Part shown: positions 9,414-18,926 of the stretch, one piece after another
Numbering within the stretch: position 1 is the stretch's first letter
How the letters are laid out: each line of letters opens with the position of its first letter
Assembly (NCBI RefSeq): GCF_900129875.1
Contig: NZ_FQXC01000004.1
Span: forward strand, 310,001 to 374,000
Direction: 5' to 3'
DNA: 64,000 bases
Origin: Marivita hallyeonensis
GTDB lineage: Bacteria > Pseudomonadota > Alphaproteobacteria > Rhodobacterales > Rhodobacteraceae
Position numbers and translations under genes: made by a program
Notes under the pieces: model-generated
Told to the model about the DNA's origin: nothing
Databases searched by the model: none
What the model saw: the letters and a program-made list of their open reading frames with translations, nothing else

Positions 9414-10232
9414 TTATTCAGCGGGATGCGGCTCTCGGATGCTTGTCCCTTCGGACGGTCGAAGGAGCCGCTTCAGCACAATCGCAAATGGCTTCACGAG
9501 GACAAATGCCAACGCGGCCAAGACCGGATGTGCCCGCCGCATCATCTTTGCGGCATAGGCGTCGGCCTCTGCCTCTTGGTCGGCCACGGTGCCGCCTTCG
9601 AGATGTCCGCAGGCGTGATGCCCGACCTCGTGATAAAAGGTGAACTCGGTGCGAAACCTTTGCCACCAGCGACGCGGACCGCGCGGTGACTGCGCGGGCC
9701 AAGTCAGGATGATGTTCGAAAAGAAGAGGTTATAAAGGCCAAGGTAGTCGAGCGACGGATCGGCAGGCATGACATCGACACGGGCAACCCCATCCAGATC
9801 AAGACCGCGCGTCCTGGCCCATCGCGACACCGCCGTGACGACGCCATGAGGGTCATCGATATCGGAGGCGACAAAGACCGGTAGCCGCTCGTTCAGGTGT
9901 GCCGCCGGTTCCTCGGTCAGGCGCTTGGACAACAGTGTCAGTGTCTTGCGATGCAGCGGATGCAGGGGCGTCTTCGACAGTCGCAGACTCTCTTGACGGA
10001 ACGCCTCGGGGTCGAGCGCATCAAGCAACGCAAGCAGGACCCCAAAGTATTGCGCGCGCGGACCGACGGAGGTGTCTGTCCAGGCAGGGCTGGCGAGTTT
10101 GGCGAGCACTTCAGGAACAGCGTTGTCTGAATCCTGCAATAGATCACGCCACGCATCGCGCACCGTTTCCACATGCCCGGTCGCGATGCCGCGCAGCAGT
10201 TTGTCGATCTGAGGTCTGTCGCGACGGTCCAT
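9414..10232 (-). CDS. HExxH zinc-metallopeptidase-like protein
   Basis: A 272-residue protein whose first 120 residues are helical and repeat-like, and whose centre holds a zinc-protease signature: HEVGHHACGH, followed about 20 residues later by QEAEADAYAAKMM, which can supply the glutamate third ligand. A hydrophobic segment (ALAFVLVKPFAIVL) near the C-terminus suggests membrane association. I cannot assign it to a named peptidase family with confidence. It lies 51 bases downstream of queA on the same strand and may share its transcript. Confidence 0.65.
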   Translation of the reverse strand: MDRRDRPQIDKLLRGIATGHVETVRDAWRDLLQDSDNAVPEVLAKLASPAWTDTSVGPRAQYFGVLLALLDALDPEAFRQESLRLSKTPLHPLHRKTLTLLSKRLTEEPAAHLNERLPVFVASDIDDPHGVVTAVSRWARTRGLDLDGVARVDVMPADPSLDYLGLYNLFFSNIILTWPAQSPRGPRRWWQRFRTEFTFYHEVGHHACGHLEGGTVADQEAEADAYAAKMMRRAHPVLAALAFVLVKPFAIVLKRLLRPSEGTSIREPHPAE

Positions 10233-10283
10233 AGTCCGCCGCTAGCAAACGATTGTGCGGATTTTATGGACCCGCGCGCCACA

Positions 10284-11330
10284 TCATGGAATGAGTAGCG
10301 AACTGTCACCATACGAAAAGAAGCGGTAGCGTTCGGCAATGGCGTGTGCGTAGATTTCCCTAATGCGCTCCTGCCCCATGAGCGCGGAGACGAGCATCAT
10401 CAGCGTCGATTTCGGCAGGTGGAAATTCGTCATCAACCCGTCCGTCACGCGGAATTCGAACCCCGGATAGATAAAGATGTCGGTGTCGCCTTCCCACGGC
10501 GCGATCCCTTCGTCCCGCGCGGCGCTTTCGATGAGGCGGAGTGCAGTGGTGCCCACCGGGATGATCCGTCCGCCGGCGGCCTTGGTCGCGCGAATCTCGG
10601 CGGCGGCGTCTTCCGAAACGTGTCCCCATTCGGCGTGCATCTTGTGCGTGGTCACGTCTTCGACCTTCACGGGCAGGAACGTCCCCGCCCCCACATGGAG
10701 CGTCACAAAGGTCATACCCACCCCGCGCGCCTTCAGCGCGGCCACCAGTGCCTCGTCGAAATGTAGCGACGCCGTCGGTGCCGCAACCGCACCCGCGTTG
10801 CGGGCCCAGATCGTCTGGTAGTCTTCCTTGTCCCGGTCATCGGCGTGCCGCTTGGCGGCGATGTAGGGGGGCAAGGGCATGGCACCGGCATGGGCCAGCG
10901 CATTGTCAAAATCCTCTCCGGTCAAGTTGAAGCGCAGGAAGGCCTGCCCTTCGGCGCGGCTGTCGACACGGGCCGACAGGTCGGGTGAGAACGTGATCGT
11001 CTCCCCGTCCTTCACCTTCTTCAGCGGCTTCACCAAAGCGGACCACGACCCGTTCGCCTGTGGTTCAAGCAGAGTGACCTCGATCTTGGCTTCGGACGGT
11101 CCGGCCTCGCCTGACCGTTTGCGCACACCGAAAAGCCGCGCCGGGATGACGCGCGTATCGTTCAGGATCAGCCGGTCGCTTGGACGCAGGATCTCAGGCA
11201 AGTCGCTGACGATCCGGTCGGCGATGCCCCCGGCCTCGGCATGCAGGAGGCGGGCCGATGACCGTGGCGAGGCCGGGCGCGTCGCTATCAGGTCATCCGG
11301 CAGGTCGAAATCGAAATCACTGAGCTTCAT
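10284..11330 (-). CDS. queA: S-adenosylmethionine:tRNA ribosyltransferase-isomerase QueA
   Basis: A 348-residue enzyme, full length for QueA, which transfers the ribosyl of S-adenosylmethionine to preQ1 in the wobble position of tRNAs to form epoxyqueuosine. Recognised family blocks are the N-terminal [19 protein letters not shown], the [13 protein letters not shown] block, [18 protein letters not shown], and the C-terminal [16 protein letters not shown]. No tgt gene lies beside it in this window. The zinc-metallopeptidase-like gene follows downstream. Confidence 0.97.
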   Translation of the reverse strand: MKLSDFDFDLPDDLIATRPASPRSSARLLHAEAGGIADRIVSDLPEILRPSDRLILNDTRVIPARLFGVRKRSGEAGPSEAKIEVTLLEPQANGSWSALVKPLKKVKDGETITFSPDLSARVDSRAEGQAFLRFNLTGEDFDNALAHAGAMPLPPYIAAKRHADDRDKEDYQTIWARNAGAVAAPTASLHFDEALVAALKARGVGMTFVTLHVGAGTFLPVKVEDVTTHKMHAEWGHVSEDAAAEIRATKAAGGRIIPVGTTALRLIESAARDEGIAPWEGDTDIFIYPGFEFRVTDGLMTNFHLPKSTLMMLVSALMGQERIREIYAHAIAERYRFFSYGDSSLLIP

Positions 11331-11418
11331 GGGTCGGACTCCGGGCTGAATGGTCTTGCTTCGGTCTAGTCAAATCGCGGAACAAGCAAAAGCCTGACGC
11401 GTCGCACGCGCACGACCC

Positions 11419-14400
11419 TCATTCGCCGGGGTTGGGCGGTGGACGGCGGAAAATCTCACGGAACATGCCCGGTGTCAGCGCCGAGAGCGGGTTCACACCG
11501 ACCTGCGGATCACTTGCCGGACCGCCGAGTGTGAAATTGAACCCGATCAGGCCCTCGCCCCGGCGGGTGAAGATACTGCCGATGCCGTTCAGGAAGTAGA
11601 TCGGAGACAGAACGCCCTGAAAATCGAGCGTGCTGGTGGTCAGATTGTAGATGCCGTCCATCGATATCCCCATCGAAGGTCCGGTCGCGCTCGATTCCGT
11701 CAGGATCAGTCGGTCAGGCGTCAGGCGAAAGCGCGCCTGAACATCGGTGAAAAGGATCCCCGGGCCTTCGAGCTGATCGAGCAAGCCCACAATGCTGATC
11801 GCATCGAGCAATGAGGCAATCCCCGGCGCATCGCGCAGCCGCGCATTGGCAACCTCGAGCACACCATCATAGCTGCCCGGACGGCCCGAGACCGGGGCCA
11901 GCGCCAGCGTCAGGCTGCCCCCTGCCACGGTCTTGAGCAATCCGGCCTCGCGGATCACCCGACCCGCGTTGTCTGAGCGAATGCGAAACGCTGTGCCCGA
12001 ATTCTGCGGCACTGCTTCACCCACGATGGGGGCCGAGCCGTTGATGTTGGCGCTGAAGGACCCCGCCAACCCCGAGGATGACTGTAGGTCCGCGCGGAAG
12101 TCGGATAGGCGGATGTTGTTCGACACCTGCAAACTGTCGAGGGCCAGCGCCAAAGGCACTGTTGCCCGTGACCCGCCGCCGCCCGTGCCGCGCCCGAAAG
12201 GTGCAGACCTGAGGTCAATCCGGCCACCGTTGATCTGCACGGCAGGCGGCACGCCCGCGCCCCGGCCACGCAACGTGACCGGCGCATCGAGCCACGCGCC
12301 AACCCGCACGCGGTCGAGATCGACCGAGGCAAGCGACCCGTTGGCGTTCAATCGCACGGACCCGCGCGCCTCCAGACCGGGGCCGGACAGCGCCAACACA
12401 TCCACCCTGGCGGGCCGGTCGAGCACACCCGCGACCTCAAGCAGACCTGTCTGCCCGCGCGACAGGGACCATTGCACCGGCGCGATGGTCACGCCGATCC
12501 CGTCGAGCCGCGACGTGAGCTCAAACCGGGGCGGCGCACCCCGATCGAGCGCCACGACAAGGTCCGCCGGACCACTGCCGGAGATCGTTCCGGGCGGCAG
12601 AGCGACGCCAAAGGACCGCGCCGCAGCATCGGACAGGGTGACGACCCCTTCCACGCGGCTGCCCGACACCGGCGTGCCGGGTTCCGGGATCGGCAAGGTC
12701 CAGCTGCCTTCGAACGGAACACCGGACAACTCCGCCTGCCCGGACACCCGCAACGCGCGATTGTTGATCTGCACGTCCAGGGCGCGCGCCGTCAGGTTGC
12801 GGTTGGGCACGATGGCGTCGCTTGAGACATCCGTGGCGCGACCGCGAAAATCCAGCGCCATGTCCGGTAGGCGCAACCCGCGCCGCAGCGGCAAGTCGAG
12901 GCTGCCGTCAAACGCCACGCGCCCGGACAGGATATCCACCGGACGATTGGCCTTTTGCATGATCTCGAGACGCGGGCTGTCGAGAAATGACAGTAGCGCC
13001 TCGATCTCACCCTCGCCTTGCAGCCTGAGTTGGCCTTCGGCCGGACGTTGCCGCGTGTCAGGGATAACGAACGTGCTGCCCGCCACGCCGATCGCACCGC
13101 CCTGCTGTGGCGTGACCTGACCGGCGGACACCCGCACCGCAAACCGGTTGCCGTTCAGGGTCAGCGTACCGGTCCCGTCCGTCACCACCGGCAGCGTGCG
13201 CGCGTACCGCACCTGCGCATTTTCGAACGCCGCGTTGAGGTAGATCAGTGGCCGCGCGTCCTCTTGCGAACGCAGGGCGAACTGACCCTTGGTAATCGCG
13301 CCTCCCTGCACATTTTCCGCGACCCACTGGCGCGTGCGGGGTGCAAGCGCGGTGGGCCAGAGGCGCAGCAACGCCTCTGGTGATACGCGCCCGACGGTGC
13401 CATCCAACCCGTAGCGCCACGCCGCCTCTGTCGCGGTGACACGACCGGACAGACGTACCGGGACCTGCGGATCATCGACCCAGAGCCGCCCGAGATCGAC
13501 CTCGAACGGGTCAAGACGCAGACGGAAATCAAGCTCTGCCCGGTCGAGGCTCAAAGCATTTTCGAACAGCGTGTCCGGCGCGGCCTCCAGCGTGCTGAAC
13601 CGCACCTGTCCGATCATTTCCGACGGAACCCCGTCGCGCAGCCCGGCGAGCGTCGCCCGCCCGTCAGCCACGGCACGACCGAGCGCGCTGTCGAAAGACA
13701 GTTCCGAAAAGCGGATCTGTTCGGCTTGCGGGTCGAAGGTGAAATAGCTGCGGGCCGAGGTGAACGGGATCGGTGGCGTGTCGGGCGTTGGTTGCACAAC
13801 GCCTTCACCGATCTGCAGGGTCGCATTCAACACACCCAGCGTTCCGTCCTCGCGCATCGTCGCGCGCAAGGCGCCGGAGATCGGGGCGCGCAAGGCACCG
13901 AGCCATGCCAGTGCCGGTCCCTGCGTCGCGATATCCTGAGACGGCATGTCGGTAAGGGTCATGCCGAAGGCAACGTCTGTCTGACCGATGACGGAGGACG
14001 CGTTGAGCTGCAGCGTGGTCGCCGTCGCCCCGCCGCCCAGCAGGGCGAAATCGCCGGACAACCGCACGTCGTCGCGGTCACGCGTGAGACGCAGACGTCC
14101 ACCGTCCACCGTCCAGCCCCGCCGTGCGCGGACATCTTCGAAGCGGAGCGTCAGGGCGCTGGCCTCCACACTGCGCAAACGCGACAGGCGCGGGTCCTCC
14201 AGCAGCCGGTCGATGTGCGAAACGATGGTCGGCACGTCGGGCGCGTCCCCGTCCAGGACGAACGCATCACCAAGCGCGAGACCAAGCCGCCCGGAACGAT
14301 CCCGCTTCAGCGTCACGAAAGCGCCGCTCACGCCAAGATGGCGCAGAACCAGACTACGACGTGCGAGGTCGTGCAGGGCCAGCCCGATCTCTACGTCGGA

Positions 14401-14712
14401 CAGCACCGCCACCGGACCGCCTGACGCGGTTTTCACGTCCACATCCAAAAGGATGATCCGGGCGCGGCCATCCGGTTCGAGCCTGAGCTGGACATCCCCG
14501 AACAGCACCCGAAATCCGGGCAGAGACTCGGCCAAGCGCAGCTCGACGGTGTCACGCACCCAGTCCGGTGCGGACACAGACCGGCCCACCATCGCCCAGC
14601 CCGCGACGAGCACCGCCAGGATCAGCGACGCAAAAACACCGAGCGTCCATGCCAGCAGCCGCCGTTTGCGCTTTTTCGGCACTTTGGGGGTTTCTGTTTC
14701 GGTCGATGTCAC
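11419..14712 (-). CDS. Large AsmA/YhdP-like envelope protein (DUF3971)
   Basis: A 1,097-residue protein with a cytoplasmic basic start (KKRKRRLLAW), one membrane helix (about residues 18-42), and a very long beta-rich periplasmic body ending in an AsmA-like C-terminal region (IYNLTTSTLDFQGVLSPIYFLNGIG). This layout matches the DUF3971/AsmA-like family, which includes YhdP and other bridge proteins thought to move phospholipids between inner and outer membranes. Full length suggests an intact gene. It diverges from the Bcp peroxiredoxin gene, sharing an 82-base promoter region. Confidence 0.82.
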   Translation of the reverse strand: MTSTETETPKVPKKRKRRLLAWTLGVFASLILAVLVAGWAMVGRSVSAPDWVRDTVELRLAESLPGFRVLFGDVQLRLEPDGRARIILLDVDVKTASGGPVAVLSDVEIGLALHDLARRSLVLRHLGVSGAFVTLKRDRSGRLGLALGDAFVLDGDAPDVPTIVSHIDRLLEDPRLSRLRSVEASALTLRFEDVRARRGWTVDGGRLRLTRDRDDVRLSGDFALLGGGATATTLQLNASSVIGQTDVAFGMTLTDMPSQDIATQGPALAWLGALRAPISGALRATMREDGTLGVLNATLQIGEGVVQPTPDTPPIPFTSARSYFTFDPQAEQIRFSELSFDSALGRAVADGRATLAGLRDGVPSEMIGQVRFSTLEAAPDTLFENALSLDRAELDFRLRLDPFEVDLGRLWVDDPQVPVRLSGRVTATEAAWRYGLDGTVGRVSPEALLRLWPTALAPRTRQWVAENVQGGAITKGQFALRSQEDARPLIYLNAAFENAQVRYARTLPVVTDGTGTLTLNGNRFAVRVSAGQVTPQQGGAIGVAGSTFVIPDTRQRPAEGQLRLQGEGEIEALLSFLDSPRLEIMQKANRPVDILSGRVAFDGSLDLPLRRGLRLPDMALDFRGRATDVSSDAIVPNRNLTARALDVQINNRALRVSGQAELSGVPFEGSWTLPIPEPGTPVSGSRVEGVVTLSDAAARSFGVALPPGTISGSGPADLVVALDRGAPPRFELTSRLDGIGVTIAPVQWSLSRGQTGLLEVAGVLDRPARVDVLALSGPGLEARGSVRLNANGSLASVDLDRVRVGAWLDAPVTLRGRGAGVPPAVQINGGRIDLRSAPFGRGTGGGGSRATVPLALALDSLQVSNNIRLSDFRADLQSSSGLAGSFSANINGSAPIVGEAVPQNSGTAFRIRSDNAGRVIREAGLLKTVAGGSLTLALAPVSGRPGSYDGVLEVANARLRDAPGIASLLDAISIVGLLDQLEGPGILFTDVQARFRLTPDRLILTESSATGPSMGISMDGIYNLTTSTLDFQGVLSPIYFLNGIGSIFTRRGEGLIGFNFTLGGPASDPQVGVNPLSALTPGMFREIFRRPPPNPGE

Positions 14713-14794
14713 TGGAAGCGACGTCCTTTTGCATTACCCTTGGCAATAACGGCTGACCGCCGTGATCGTTGCACCCATTTTAGAGGAACACGCC

Positions 14795-15262
14795 ATGAGC
14801 GATACACTGGAATTGGCCCCCGACTTCACTCTGCCAGTAGAGGGCGCGGACGAGGCCGAAATCACCCTGTCTGCCCTGCGTGGCACACCCGTCGTCCTGT
14901 TCTTCTATCCGCGTGACGACACATCGGGCTGCACCAAGGAAAACGAAGCCTTCACGGCCCTGCAAGGCGATTTCGAGAAGATCGGCGTGCGCGTTTTCGG
15001 GATTTCCAAGGACAGTCTGGCAAGTCACGAGAAATTCATGGCGAAGAAATCGCTGACCGTGCCGCTTCTGTCGGATGAGAACGGGACCGCATCCGAGGAT
15101 TTCGGCGTGTGGAAGGAAAAGAACATGTACGGCAAGAAGTACATGGGGATCGAACGCTCGACCTTCCTGATCGACGCCGAAGGCCGCATTGCCAAGGAGT
15201 GGCGCAAGGTCAAGGTGCCGGGGCATGCCGAAGAGGTTCTGGAAGCGGCGAAAGCGCTCTAG
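14795..15262 (+). CDS. bcp: Thioredoxin-dependent peroxiredoxin, Bcp type
   Basis: A 155-residue Bcp/PrxQ peroxiredoxin that reduces hydroperoxides. The active-site stretch FFYPRDDTSGCTKEN holds the peroxidatic cysteine at residue 46. The usual resolving cysteine five residues later is replaced (C-T-K-E-N-E), and there is no other cysteine in the protein, so this is a one-cysteine version that must use an external thiol. The ATG at 14795 has GAGGAA upstream; the in-frame start at 14762 extends into the divergent promoter. Confidence 0.93.
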   Translation: MSDTLELAPDFTLPVEGADEAEITLSALRGTPVVLFFYPRDDTSGCTKENEAFTALQGDFEKIGVRVFGISKDSLASHEKFMAKKSLTVPLLSDENGTASEDFGVWKEKNMYGKKYMGIERSTFLIDAEGRIAKEWRKVKVPGHAEEVLEAAKAL

Positions 15263-15382
15263 CCCGCGTCTCGGATCGGGCCGCGCCGGATTCCACTGGC
15301 GCGCGCCCTAACGGGTGCGAGTTGAGGCTCGTGAAACGACCCCCTCCCAAGAAGCTGTTTTACGCGTCCTGACCCGCTCGCC

Positions 15383-15904
15383 TCAAGTGCTGTTCATCGC
15401 ATGAACCCACACTTCCGCCTCGGGCTCATGCGGAGCGCGCGCTCCGTCGGTCACGGCACCAAGCCTTTTTGCGACAGCCTGTGACCGCGTGTTCTGTTGG
15501 TCGATGTAGCTGTAGAGCCTGTCCAACCCTAGGTCCTCGGACGCCCATGTCTTGACGGCCTTCGCCGCTTCGGTCGCATAGCCTTTTCCCTCTGCGCCTT
15601 CGAACAGATGCCATGCCAATTCCACGTCCGGCCAGTTGGAATGCTTGATCAGGCCCACCCGGCCAACGGGATCCCCAGTCAGCTGTTCCACCACCACGAA
15701 GAAGCCGAAGCCGTGCCAATGCCAGTGGCCAATCCCGGCAAGATACCCGAACCAGGCCTGCTCTGCCGTGACTGTCTCGTCCTGCGCTTGCAGCGACGGG
15801 GCACTGGTCATGAACCGGGTGAACGCTGGTAGATCACTCTGTTCCGGTCCACGCAAAACCAACCGCTCAGTTTTCAGCGTGGGTGCGGTCGTGAGTTGTT
15901 TCAT
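15383..15904 (-). CDS. GNAT-family N-acetyltransferase (RimJ/RimL-like)
   Basis: A 173-residue acetyltransferase. It starts with the RimJ/RimL-like pattern LKTERLVLRGPEQSDLPAFTRFM, carries GRVGLI and the LAWHLFEGAEGKGYATEAAKAVKTW segment whose G-x-G-x-A turn binds acetyl-CoA, and ends with SQAVAKRLGA. The acceptor is unknown. The ATG at 15904 is preceded by CCGGAAAGGA; the long in-frame extension to 16099 overlaps the divergent DUF455 gene and is rejected. Confidence 0.9.
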   Translation of the reverse strand: MKQLTTAPTLKTERLVLRGPEQSDLPAFTRFMTSAPSLQAQDETVTAEQAWFGYLAGIGHWHWHGFGFFVVVEQLTGDPVGRVGLIKHSNWPDVELAWHLFEGAEGKGYATEAAKAVKTWASEDLGLDRLYSYIDQQNTRSQAVAKRLGAVTDGARAPHEPEAEVWVHAMNST

Positions 15905-16031
15905 CGGATTCCTTTCCGGACGCGAACCCGGGGTCCGGGTGAGGTCATTATAGAGAACGGTCGCGCTTGGCGCACCGAAGAAGACGCGACGTGGTCTTGC
16001 AGTCCGCCACGTTGCGCGCGAAGACGGGCGC

Positions 16032-16841
16032 ATGACAACACTTTGCGACATGGCAGTGGACGTTCTGACCACTGCAGACGGGCGAGAGAAGACGGCCAAG
16101 TCACGGGACTATGCCGCGCAGTGGTTCGTGGCCCGAGACACCGACACGCCGATTGCCATCGGAACGGCAAACCCGCCCTTGCGGCCGGCGCGCCCCGACG
16201 AACCGAAACTGCTTGACCCGCGCGACGTGCCAAAACGCAAACCGGGCAGTCCGCAGGGCCGGATCGCACTTTTGCATGCCGTGGCGCATATCGAGTTGAA
16301 CGCGGTCGATCTGCATTGGGATATCATCCCCCGCTTTGCGCATGTTCAGATGCCCCTCGGCTTTTACGACGACTGGGTGAAGGCGGCGGACGAGGAGTCG
16401 AAGCACTTCAACCTGATGTGCGACTGCCTCGAAGAGATGGGCAGCTACTACGGCGACCTGCCCGCCCACGCCGGGATGTGGCGCGCGGCCGAAGACACGG
16501 CAGAAGACTTCATGGGACGTCTGGCCGTGGTGCCAATGGTGCTTGAAGCACGCGGCCTGGACGTGACGCCCGGCATGATCGAAGTCTTCCGCAAGGCGGA
16601 TGCGACCAGCGCGGTGGCAGCGCTGGAGACCATCTATGCCGAGGAAGTCGGGCACGTGGCCTATGGGTCGAAGTGGTTTCACTTCCTTTGCGGGCGGCAC
16701 GAGAAAGACCCGAAAGACGCCTTCCACGCCCTTGTCCGCACCTACTTCAAAGGTGCGTTGAAGCCGCCCTTCAACGAAGAAAAACGCGCTGAGGCCGGCT
16801 TGCCACCCGACTTCTACTGGCCGCTGACAGAGAGCGTTTAG
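16032..16841 (+). CDS. DUF455 ferritin-like protein
   Basis: A 269-residue protein of the DUF455 family, which adopts a ferritin-like four-helix bundle. Possible diiron ligands are visible as HAVAHIELNAVDL, ADEESKHF and YAEEVGHVAYG, each giving the E/H-x-x-H pattern expected of a carboxylate-bridged metal site. Enzymatic activity is unassigned; some ferritin-like relatives hydroxylate tRNA, but this is not shown for DUF455. It stands alone, divergent from the GNAT gene. Confidence 0.88.
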   Translation: MTTLCDMAVDVLTTADGREKTAKSRDYAAQWFVARDTDTPIAIGTANPPLRPARPDEPKLLDPRDVPKRKPGSPQGRIALLHAVAHIELNAVDLHWDIIPRFAHVQMPLGFYDDWVKAADEESKHFNLMCDCLEEMGSYYGDLPAHAGMWRAAEDTAEDFMGRLAVVPMVLEARGLDVTPGMIEVFRKADATSAVAALETIYAEEVGHVAYGSKWFHFLCGRHEKDPKDAFHALVRTYFKGALKPPFNEEKRAEAGLPPDFYWPLTESV

Positions 16842-17064
16842 GTTGAAAACCGCCGATTTTGATGAGTTTTGCAGGGGTTGCCCCCGATACCGATCGGCCG
16901 TATCGGCGAAATCTTGCCGGTCAGGCAACAGATCGCCCGAGGTCTCGACTCACTGGTCCAAAAATGTTGCCAATTTCTGAATGTGACTTTAATGCCGTAA
17001 CAGAACGCGCTCGGAGTTGGGGCTTGAGGGCGCGAAAAATGGGACGGGATTAGGGGACATACAG

Positions 17065-18378
17065 GTGCGCACGCGACTTGCGATCAAACTGCATGGCATA
17101 CTCGAACGACTATTTCCGGAGCGCCGCCTATTTCTGCGATCCGACACAGACACCCGTTTCATCCGTCTGAAATCCAGCACACAGGCTATGGCCTTCGGGG
17201 GCGCATCCCTTGTCGTGGCGTGGACCATCATCGCCACTGCCGTTCTGCTGATGGACTCCATCGGGTCCGGCAATTTCCGCGAGCAGGCGAAGCGCGATCT
17301 GGAAACCTACCAGCTGCGCCTGAACATCCTGTCCAACGAGCGCGACGCCCGCGCCGCTGAAGCGATCGCAGCGCATGAGCGGTTCAACAGCGCGCTGGAA
17401 CAAGTGTCGGTGATGCAGTCGAAGCTGCTTGACGCCGACACCCGCATGGCAGAGCTGGAGACCGGGCTTGAAGCGGTTCAACTGAAGCTTCGTAACGCCA
17501 TCCGCGAGCGCGAGGACGTGCGCACCGAACTCGCGACGCTGCGCGACGAGCTTGAGAATGGCGATACGCTACTGGCCTCTGCCGGGGCGGTCGACACTAC
17601 GACGCTCGACTTCCTGTCCTCCGCCCTCGCCCGCACGGCAGAAGAACGCGATCAAGTGGTTGCGGATGCGCAGGATGCGCTGATCCGCGCGGACGAGATG
17701 GCGACCGAAATTCGCCTGATGCAGGAAAAGAACGACACGATTTTCCGCCAGCTTGAAGAGGCGATGACCGTGTCGGTCAAACCGCTCGACAAGATGTTCG
17801 AGGCAGCGGGCATGAACCCCGACACCATCCTGAACCAGGTGCGGCGCGGCTATTCTGGCCAAGGCGGCCCGCTGATGCCGCTGACCTTCTCGACCCGCGG
17901 CGAAGAGCCGTCCGAGGACGTGTTGCGCGCCAACCGTATCCTGAACCAGATGGACCGGTTGAACCTGTACCGCATCGCGGCTGAGAAAGCGCCGTTTGCG
18001 ATGCCCCTGAAAGATTCGTTCCGCTTTACATCGGGCTTCGGCTACCGCTGGGGCCGCCTGCATGCGGGCACCGATTTTGCAGCCGCCCACGGCACGCCGA
18101 TCTATTCAACCGCGGACGGTGTAGTGACCTTCGCGGGCTGGCAGTCAGGATATGGTAGGCTGGTCAAAATCCAGCACGAGTTCGGCATCGAAACCCGCTA
18201 CGCGCATAATTCGAAACTCTACGTGAAGAAGGGCCAAAGGGTCTCGCGCGGGGATAGAATTGCTGCTATGGGGAACACTGGACGCTCTACCGGCACCCAT
18301 CTCCACTACGAGGTCCGTGTCGGTGGCAAACCTGTCAACCCCATGATCTACATCAAGGCTGCAAACGATGTTTTCTAA
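17065..18378 (+). CDS. M23-family peptidoglycan endopeptidase with coiled coil
   Basis: A 437-residue membrane-anchored peptidase. A basic N-terminal segment is followed by one transmembrane helix (about residues 44-66 of this start), a long coiled coil (roughly 75-260), and a C-terminal LytM/M23 domain with the zinc ligands in RLHAGTDFAA and THLHYEVRVGGKPVNPM. The GTG at 17065 has an AGGGGA binding site at 17053-17058 and is preferred over the in-frame start at 17017. The 3' end overlaps the bactofilin gene by 11 bases. This pairing is known from cell-shape systems where a bactofilin positions an M23 hydrolase. Confidence 0.9.
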   Translation: MRTRLAIKLHGILERLFPERRLFLRSDTDTRFIRLKSSTQAMAFGGASLVVAWTIIATAVLLMDSIGSGNFREQAKRDLETYQLRLNILSNERDARAAEAIAAHERFNSALEQVSVMQSKLLDADTRMAELETGLEAVQLKLRNAIREREDVRTELATLRDELENGDTLLASAGAVDTTTLDFLSSALARTAEERDQVVADAQDALIRADEMATEIRLMQEKNDTIFRQLEEAMTVSVKPLDKMFEAAGMNPDTILNQVRRGYSGQGGPLMPLTFSTRGEEPSEDVLRANRILNQMDRLNLYRIAAEKAPFAMPLKDSFRFTSGFGYRWGRLHAGTDFAAAHGTPIYSTADGVVTFAGWQSGYGRLVKIQHEFGIETRYAHNSKLYVKKGQRVSRGDRIAAMGNTGRSTGTHLHYEVRVGGKPVNPMIYIKAANDVF

Positions 18379-18865
18379 AAGCAAAATCAATGAGCCCGGC
18401 CCCAAGGCCGATGAGAGCAGCGCATCCAAGCCGGCAACGCCGGACACCCCGCGCCCCACACCCACAGAATTCAAGGCATCGGCTCCGAAAGCGAAGCCTG
18501 CCGCTTCGATCCTGTCGAACGACCTGCACATCACTGGTAACCTGAAGACAACCGGCGACATCAATGTCGAAGGCACCGTTGAGGGCGACATCCGCGCGCA
18601 TCTTTTGACGGTTGGCGAGACCGCCACGATCAAGGGTGAAGTGGTCGCCGATGACGTCGTCGTCAACGGCCGTGTCGTTGGCCGCGTGCGTGGCCTCAAG
18701 GTTCGCCTGACCGCGACCGCACGGGTTGAGGGTGACATCATCCACAAGACGATCGCTATCGAGAGCGGCGCGCATTTCGAAGGTTCCGTGCAGCGCCAAG
18801 ACGACCCGCTGAACGGCGGCAAAGCCAAGCCCGTTGCAGCCGCACCCGCCGCATCGAACGGGTAA
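18368..18865 (+). CDS. Bactofilin (polymer-forming cytoskeletal protein)
   Basis: A 165-residue bactofilin: a disordered proline/alanine-rich N-terminus, then the beta-helix core of about 90 residues with repeating INVEGTVEGDIRA, TIKGEVVADDVVVNG and ARVEGDIIHKT turns, and a short flexible tail. Bactofilins polymerise without nucleotide on the inner membrane and scaffold cell-wall enzymes. The start codon lies inside the upstream M23 peptidase gene, so the two are translationally coupled. A strong intrinsic terminator follows at 18889. Confidence 0.93.
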   Translation: MFSKSKINEPGPKADESSASKPATPDTPRPTPTEFKASAPKAKPAASILSNDLHITGNLKTTGDINVEGTVEGDIRAHLLTVGETATIKGEVVADDVVVNGRVVGRVRGLKVRLTATARVEGDIIHKTIAIESGAHFEGSVQRQDDPLNGGKAKPVAAAPAASNG

Positions 18866-18888
18866 ACCTACGCTAACTGATTACAGAG

Positions 18889-18912
18889 AGGCCGCCTTCG
18901 GGCGGCCTTTTT
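18889..18912 (+). terminator. Rho-independent terminator of the M23-bactofilin operon
   Basis: A perfect 8-base-pair GC-rich stem, AGGCCGCC / GGCGGCCT, closed by a TTCG tetraloop and followed by a run of five T. It sits 24 bases after the bactofilin stop. It also lies between convergent genes; read on the minus strand it has fewer distal T residues and would be weaker. Confidence 0.9.
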
Positions 18913-18926
18913 CGTTTCTGGCGACA

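Noticed and set aside
11933-13120. A 395-codon open frame on the plus strand opposite the AsmA/YhdP-like gene
   Set aside because: It is serine/arginine/proline-rich antisense coding noise typical of high-GC genes. The minus-strand frame has family-level features across its whole length.
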